From Cladorhizidae sp. MBARI D1340-BT2 (taxonomy: Eukaryota > Porifera > Demospongiae > Poecilosclerida > Cladorhizidae), in NCBI GenBank assembly GCA_028752905.1, contig JAQNBH010000002.1:29123932-29187931 (forward strand): 64,000 nucleotides of DNA, given 5' to 3'. A program made the translations under genes and the position numbers. Positions within the stretch are counted from its first letter, which is position 1; each line of letters opens with the position of its first letter. The notes under the pieces were generated by a model. It was not told the origin of the DNA, searched no databases, and was given only the letters and a program-made list of their open reading frames with translations. Below are positions 57,988-64,000 of the stretch, piece by piece.

Positions 57988-59385
57988 ATGACTTTGAGGA
58001 AAGGTTTCTTCATATTGTTGGGCATAAGTTTAATAACTACTATTATCATCGTTCTCACGTCCTTCACATCTCAAGCAAAGATCAAAGGAAACCTGGAACA
58101 ATTAACTATGACTGAGTTTGGTATTGCCAAGGTACTGGTAGTTTCTAGTAGCAGTTCTCACCCAATTTCTCCAAGTTCTCCAACAGCAGTGAGTGCCAGT
58201 AATATTTCAACTCATCAGAACATTTTGCAACTGGTCAAACTTCCATGGACTTCTGTCTTTGGCAAGGGTGAAAAAGATTCGTATCACTTCTTCTCTGCAT
58301 ACTATGATGATAGGAATGGTGCACCTTATGCACCAGCTGTAGTAGTGCTGGGCTATGGATATAATGAAGTTAAAAGAATTTCACTCTACTGTGTCTTCAA
58401 GTATGCAGATGGACGCAATGTTTGCCTAAACCGACCTTTAATAAAGACACATCCTTCCCCTTGTGCGAATACAAACAGGGTGGGTGACTCTTACTACTAT
58501 TATTGCCCCCTGAAAGCTGGAGAAGACCCTCCCCTCTCTGTTAAGATATCAAGCAGGAGCAACTGTGAAACTAATTCCACCTCAAATGAAATACCAGTGG
58601 GAAATAGAGACAGTGGTAAAGGTAAAACTCTCAAGAAATTTGGTGTTTGTGTTGGTGGGGCTGTGGTTGAAAACGAGAATACTCTTCAAGACCTGGTGGA
58701 GTTTATTTCCATGAGCAAACTCATGGGTGCTGAGATGATTACATTTTACATAAGTAGGGAACAATTGAATGCGAGCATCATTCAGTATATCTTGCACCGC
58801 TACTCTGATGTTCGTGTGATTGAGTGGAAACGTTTTGAAATTTGGGATCCTTTGCATTACTATGGACAATTCCTTATCATCACTGACTGCATGTATAGGA
58901 GCATATATGAAACGGAGTACTTAGCCCAAATTGACCTCGATGAAATGATAATTCCAATCAAGAGGAACAGTTGGTCTGAAATGTTACAAGACATGCCACA
59001 AAGAGAAAAGTATGCTAGCCTTATGTTTGAGAACGTTCCTTTTAGCACGAAGAATGTAAATAACATTCCGATATTACCAAATTGCAGTGATTTTAGAGTT
59101 GCAAAGTATTTCACAAGAACAGACCGACACTTATGTCAATATGGATATCGTATAAAAACTAAGCTGATGACAAGGCCAAGATTTGCCCTCAAGGCTGGCA
59201 TGCATAATCTCTGTTCAGCAATTAGAGGATATGGATTCTCCTTACAGGTCCCAAAGGCATTGGCTATTGCTGCTCACTATCGTGTTTCCATTCCCTATAA
59301 TTGCAAAGATAAGCCCACCAAGATAGATGAGACTCTTCTTAGGTATACAGATGGATTAAGAATGGAGATGTGTTCAAGGCTGTGA
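57988..59385 (+). CDS. Glycosyltransferase family 92 (DUF23) protein
   Basis: An uninterrupted 465-residue frame. Residues 7-26 (FFILLGISLITTIIIVLTSF) form one membrane segment just after the N-terminus, typical of a type II Golgi glycosyltransferase. The catalytic domain starts around residue 215 with KKFGVCVGGAVVENENTLQD, then LVEFISMSKLMGAEMITFYI, VIEWKRFEIWD and the metal/nucleotide-sugar-binding motif DLDE at 316-319 (AQIDLDEMIIP). It ends with AIAAHYRVSIPYNC and a short tail, a layout and length normal for GT92. Possible N-glycosylation sites are NIS, NST, NAS and NCS. Known GT92 members (for example C. elegans GALT-1) add galactose to core fucose of N-glycans; the substrate here is unknown. 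It has one exon, no stops or frameshifts, and is the best-supported gene of the window. Confidence 0.92.
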   Translation: MTLRKGFFILLGISLITTIIIVLTSFTSQAKIKGNLEQLTMTEFGIAKVLVVSSSSSHPISPSSPTAVSASNISTHQNILQLVKLPWTSVFGKGEKDSYHFFSAYYDDRNGAPYAPAVVVLGYGYNEVKRISLYCVFKYADGRNVCLNRPLIKTHPSPCANTNRVGDSYYYYCPLKAGEDPPLSVKISSRSNCETNSTSNEIPVGNRDSGKGKTLKKFGVCVGGAVVENENTLQDLVEFISMSKLMGAEMITFYISREQLNASIIQYILHRYSDVRVIEWKRFEIWDPLHYYGQFLIITDCMYRSIYETEYLAQIDLDEMIIPIKRNSWSEMLQDMPQREKYASLMFENVPFSTKNVNNIPILPNCSDFRVAKYFTRTDRHLCQYGYRIKTKLMTRPRFALKAGMHNLCSAIRGYGFSLQVPKALAIAAHYRVSIPYNCKDKPTKIDETLLRYTDGLRMEMCSRL

Positions 59386-59389
59386 TATA

Positions 59390-60184
59390 TTTTATTTTGT
59401 TTTCGTAATCATGACAACAGGCTCAAATTCCTTATTTTTTTATATTGCAATCACCATAGCATTTCTCCTCTCTACTCTGTACAGATAATTTAGGTTTTAT
59501 TGTTGCTTATTCTGTGTGCTCTAAAGCAATACATTGAATGTTTCTAAAGGCACATTATATTAGAAGTTACATCTACCAATATTATGGTCACTCAAAGATG
59601 GCAGCACTCTCCTATTTTCGGGTTTGTGGCAATCATAACTAGCTATATATATAGGTCAGTGTAGACTCAATTATTATTGCCATTTGGAAGCTCGTTTAGT
59701 GCTCAATATGAGCTTTCAGATTTCAATGAATGTTAATTTAAGTTGACTAGAAGGGGTGTGGGGGAGGGGTTGGGTTAGGTTTTTATTAGCCTGGCTCACC
59801 TGGGGTCTGTTTACAATTATGGCCGATTTCCTGCTTTTCATATATCTAAGATCAAGTACTTTGACATAGCACAGACCAAATTAGAGACTGTCTTGTTCAC
59901 AGCAGTATAGAGATGTCCTGCTACATATCACAGCTAACAGCTTTGACAAACTACAGATTACAGACCAAATCAGAGGCCTTGGTCTCACAGCTCTGCGGAG
60001 ATCCTGCACAGAATAAGGTTTGCAGTTTTTGAATGACCTTGATGTTGATGCATTCAACAAATCATTTGAAATGGTTACCACTAGTCCCCTATTGATTATT
60101 ACTGGAAACTAAGTCGCTTTAGAAGAGCACTCTTGTAATAAAGGGAAAACTAGACCATAAAATAGAAGATGCTAAAAGAATCTT
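59390..60184. other. Downstream spacer of the glycosyltransferase gene
   Basis: It probably contains the 3' UTR. The rest is unique AT-rich sequence; the open frame at 59881-60081 (minus) has no recognised content. Confidence 0.5.
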
Positions 60185-60455
60185 GTGGTTACAACTTTAG
60201 AGGTCCATAGATTCTGCACACTTCACTGTATGAACTTCATATACAGCTCAAAAGATAGGTTTCTCTGTGTGCTCCCATTTGATACTAACTATGCCAATGT
60301 TACGGCAACTAAATTGGGATTGCCACAAAACCCGAGTGACTGGTTTTGCAACAGGTCTAGCTCCAGATGGCAAGTGCTACACAGCTGAAATTAGTGTGGC
60401 CATACCGCATACTACAGGAGTATTTCCATTAGGCGCTAAAAGGTGAGTATATATG
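60185..60455. repeat. 'CATTAGGCGCTAAAA' repeat, forward arm
   Basis: It runs from GAGGTCCATAGATTCTGCAC through GATAGGTTTCTCTGTGTGC to TTTCCATTAGGCGCTAAAAG. The layout matches 13478-13748 and 47865-48130 throughout. No inverted arm was seen on the right side, so this copy is half a palindrome. Confidence 0.7.
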
Positions 60456-60611
60456 TGGTCATGTGTCAGTTGAAAAACCTAAAATTGCTACAGTCAGCAT
60501 CAAGTCTTGAGTGCTATAGCAACTGTTATTGCTAGAGCAAACCACTAGTTTTGATTTATGAAGACTATGTGGGGTATTCATACTGGTGAGTCTGTAAGGT
60601 CACCACATATA

Positions 60612-63600
60612 TTACAGCACATTGTGACACTATGTAACAGCAACTAACACTAATAACAAAAAATCAACAGTATCCACAATACTAAGTTACCAGTGCTGCT
60701 CAAGGAGGGGGGAGGGGAGGGGACCAAAGAACATTCCTCAGCTCACCATACAACAGTTCCTTTCTCCTCTCCTACCCAATACATAACACACTCACCCACC
60801 TCCTCCATCACTGCATCACTTACTCCCTCTACACCTTTCCCCAAAAGCAACGCCACCTTTCCATTCTAACCAACTCTTCTAAATTCATCCAGCCACTGTC
60901 CTGGCCCTACAATTCTGCGCATCCCATCCATCAGTACCAGCTCAAATTCCACGCACATTACTAAAAAATGTTCCACATCCTCCCCTGCTACACTATTACA
61001 CATGATAAACTTCTCATCCCTAACTATCCCACATCTCTTCTTATCCTCTAACAAACCAGCTGATGCATTCCTCAGTCGAAATTGCAACCACACACCTTCC
61101 TGACCATGCATGGACCTCACATAACTCTCCACCCCTGCACCATTCTTTGCCGATTCAGCATACTCTTGCTGTTTACTTCCTCCTCCCAATCCTTCTCATT
61201 TCTCACCTTCATTTTGCCCTTCCACTTGCGTACTGATCCAACCTCATTGTTTAGCTCGTATTTTCTACTTAACATCTCGTATTCTTTCCACCATCTGTTC
61301 TCTCTGTTTATTTACAACTATTTTTGCCAATCTACTCTGTTCCAACACCTCTAATCTCCCAAACAAAACCTTCTTCACTCCTCTCCTCTAGCTTCCTCCA
61401 CCCCATATCTCCCCATATTGCCACTCTTGCTACTGTATTACTTGCCCCCAACAATCTCCTACCCACTCTCATCTGTGCTGACTCCAACTTCTTGCAAGCA
61501 TTACGTCCTCCTGTCCACCACACTTTGGCTGCATGCTCCATACTAGGTCTCACTAGAAGCTCCCACACCATTCTTCCTCTATCTACTTCGACCTGCCCAT
61601 TCACTCTACTCATCCATATCATCACCTTTCCAACCCACTCTTCTGCTTTCTTCTGCTTTCTTTGCCATCTTCTCTAACTGAACATTACCCTTTAGCTTCC
61701 TATAAACCATATTCCTAAGTACTTGGATTCTTTGACCTCTTCCAATATCTCCTCACCAATCCTCCAATGCACTCATGCTTCCTTCTTCTCTACTATGACC
61801 TTGCTTTTCTTACTATTAAACTTCATCTTCCGCTTTAATAAATAAGCGTGTACCACATCCAACATAGCTTGCAGTTCCACCCCTGAGTCCACCAGAAGAA
61901 GAACATCATCTGTATAAATAAGTGCCCCCAAGAGCCTTCTTGACTCCTAGCTCAGATCTCTCCAACTCCTCTGACATTCCCATCAAATAAATATTGAACA
62001 GAAGTGAAGACAAAGCCTAAGTCTATTCTCCACAGCGAACCACCTTGACCTACTTCCGTTCAATATCACAGTCATGTCCACCCCAAATCCTACACATGTC
62101 CTCACAAGTTTCTCCTCTACTCCATATACTGCAACTTCTGCCACAGTCCACACTGTCACATGCCTACTTATGTCCAGGGAAGCCAGATATGAATCTTTCT
62201 TCTAGCTCTTCCTCACTTCACAAACTCCTCTTAACACCAACCACTGGTCTGAACACCTGCTCCGGCTCCTAAATCCTCCTTGCTTCTGTCAAAATTCTAT
62301 CCTCAGCAAACCCTCCCAACCTTCTCGCAAACACTCTCGCGGACACCTTCACCACACTACAACATAATGTATAATTCTCTACTTCGTCCTCATCACCATC
62401 CTTGTGGAGAGGTAGCAAACTCCTCTTCCAGTCCACTGGGCAGCACTCAATCCTCATCACCACATTCATCACCTGCACCATCATCTCCACCAACTTTCTA
62501 CCTCCATACATCAGCATCTCATTCAACATTCCATCAGGGCCTGGTGTCTTTCCTCTCTTCAAAGACTTCACTACCTTATAGTCTTTTTCCCAACTTACTT
62601 CTTCACACATACCCAATTCATGCTCCCTTCTCCTACATGTATCTCTAATTCTGGTACTGTGGCATCCTCTTTTTCCTCCCCAGCTCTCCCCAGTGTTTTG
62701 CCATTACCTCCAACATCTCGTCTTCCTCCTCCACCATCCTTCCCTCATCATCTTTCACTCCTTTTATCCTTCTCTCCTTCCTCTTTGCTCTCAAATCATT
62801 CAAAAACAGCTTACAACTAGTCCCACCTGCTCTCTAATCTTCTTTATAGTTCTCTTCCTCAATTCCTTCTTCTCTTTCCTAATAGTCTTTTTCACTTTTT
62901 CTCTTGATTCTCTATAGCCATCCCATAGTTGTCTTATGTAGCCTCTCTCTCCCCTCTCTTCCTGGCTTCTCTCAGCCTCTTACATTTCTCCTTCCTAACA
63001 CCAATTATCCTCTCCACATCCTCTGACCACCATCCCTCTAATCTGTCTGTAATCTTCTTCCTTCCAATTCCTTTCTCTGTTGCAGCCAAAACTTTCTCCT
63101 TCCACCTATTCCACACCTCTTCAACTGTTTCCTCCCAACTCTTGCTCAAGCTCTCTTACTCCTCTTCCCAACTCATGAACATTTCCTCTACTGCCTCCTG
63201 ATACCCCTCCCAGTCCAGTTCAGTCCAACTTATTGTCAACTCTCCATTTATGTCGCTATCTTATCACTTGTACCTCTCTCCTACCCACAGAATTTCTCCA
63301 CAAATAATGTTATGGTCCAACCCCATATCCATGAGTCCTCAACTACCACCCTAGCTACATCCACGTCCTCACTAAATAATCTATGACCGACTTTCTCTCC
63401 AACATTCCCATGTCCACCTACCCACACAGCACAGCAACTCGTCCCTACAACCAGACTTCCAACACTAACTTAACTCCAACAACCTCCTTCCATTACAGTT
63501 TGGGTTGTCCTCCACTCCCAATCCAGTCTTTGCCATTGAAGTCCCTCATAATAACATCGAAACCTTTCTCTTCATACTTCACCACATCATCCTGCAATAC

Positions 63601-63990
63601 CTCAAACAATCCCTCCCTCTCTCACTCCTTCTGGGTTCACATTCTGATTCACTAGAACCCCTACCATAGCTTTCCTTCTCCCTGCTTCGCTCATCTCAAC
63701 CCACAGCAAACTTTCTTTTGACTTCCTCACCCTAGAATCCAAACTCTTATTATGCACCAGACCTCCCACACCTCCTGCCTGCCACCCACTCTATTCCTGC
63801 CGTTCCCACTCATATCCTGCCATGCATCCTCCTTCCGCAAAATGTCTCCGCAATTCTTCGTTCCCAACACTACCCTCTACAATTAATCGGTTAACAAACG
63901 CCCCACTCAACCGCCCAGTTTCCCTACCTTTGGTCCCTCACCCACCCCCAACCTGCTAACAAACATATACGGCCAGTAGCCGCGTGAAAT
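60612..63990 (-). pseudogene. LINE remnant, endonuclease to 3' tail, running off the window
   Basis: Reading the minus strand from 63990 down: a degraded endonuclease region (ESLLWVEMSEAGRRKAMVG, VEDNPNCNGRRLLEL) and a pre-RT helical part (SWEETVEEVWNRWKEKVL). Then RT blocks KSLKRGKTPGPDGMLNEML, PVDWKRSLLPLHKDGDEDEV, VFARRLGGFAEDRILTEA and LIYTDD (about 61902-61920, YADD changed to YTDD), FNSKKSKVIV, VELLVRPSMEHAAKVWWTGG-like and a Cys/His tail (CNSVAGEDVEHFLVMC). The 3' tail starts near 60612 and matches the tail of the copy at 34248. Many stops and frameshifts. Plus-strand Ser/Pro/Leu-rich open frames over this region are shadows. The 5' end lies beyond the window. Confidence 0.82.
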
Positions 63991-64000
63991 TCGTGCGCGT

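Noticed and set aside
57538..58115. Plus-strand open frames upstream of and overlapping the glycosyltransferase start
   Set aside because: The 57675-58115 frame overlaps the GT92 frame in another phase and has no domain; the 57538-57732 frame overlaps the start of the Ginger-like gene.
62045..63201. Series of Ser/Pro/Leu-rich plus-strand open frames
   Set aside because: Antisense to the LINE remnant at 60612-63990.

Overview
This window looks like nuclear DNA of a marine invertebrate, most likely a sponge. The sequence is AT-rich and holds split genes with GT-AG introns, long mini- and microsatellites and many decayed eukaryotic transposons. The superfamilies seen are hAT, Kolobok, piggyBac, pogo/Tigger, Ginger, Penelope and several LINEs. 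No prokaryotic operon, tRNA or rRNA gene was recognised. The sponge assignment is inference; 'metazoan' is much safer.

Left part (1-31 kb). Tandem arrays come first: a 53-bp satellite at about 160-2470, a punctuated (AAT)n tract at 3340-4271 and a 27-bp satellite at about 4630-7125. From 29317 down to 9166, on the minus strand, I assemble a spliced gene of at least eight exons. Most of its splice phases fit together, and it encodes an unrecognised protein. Two 48-nt exons (16906-16953 and 16791-16838) and the start of the following exon (16248-16416) are copies of one 16-residue cassette. Its large introns carry a 26-bp minisatellite, a gutted piggyBac copy (+), a hAT element (+) and several fold-back repeats.

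Middle part (29.9-52 kb) is almost entirely mobile DNA. It holds TTAA-flanked Kolobok-type elements (29897-32856, 32861-33719, 44725-46685), LINE fragments (34248-35490, 35755-37565), a Penelope GIY-YIG remnant (37780-38330), a hAT pseudogene (38760-40260) and a jockey-like LINE nested inside a pogo/Tigger element (41301-44347). After these come 39-bp, 68-bp and 39-bp minisatellites and a short hAT element with clear 15-bp terminal inverted repeats (50164-51579).

Right part (52.4-64 kb) starts with a hAT pseudogene. A Ginger-like gene follows on the minus strand, with a zinc-binding domain, an integrase and an Ulp1-type protease. Divergently, 395 bp from the Ginger start codon, lies the clearest single gene of the window: an intact single-exon family 92 glycosyltransferase (57988-59385, +). 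A degraded LINE on the minus strand runs off the right edge.

Two dispersed palindromic repeat families link the regions. One is a fold-back element built on GACGTTTCGACTAG and TGCTCTAGCCTTCATC; the other is a roughly 270-bp family containing TTTTCATTAGGCGCTAAAA. Both have given rise to tandem arrays.
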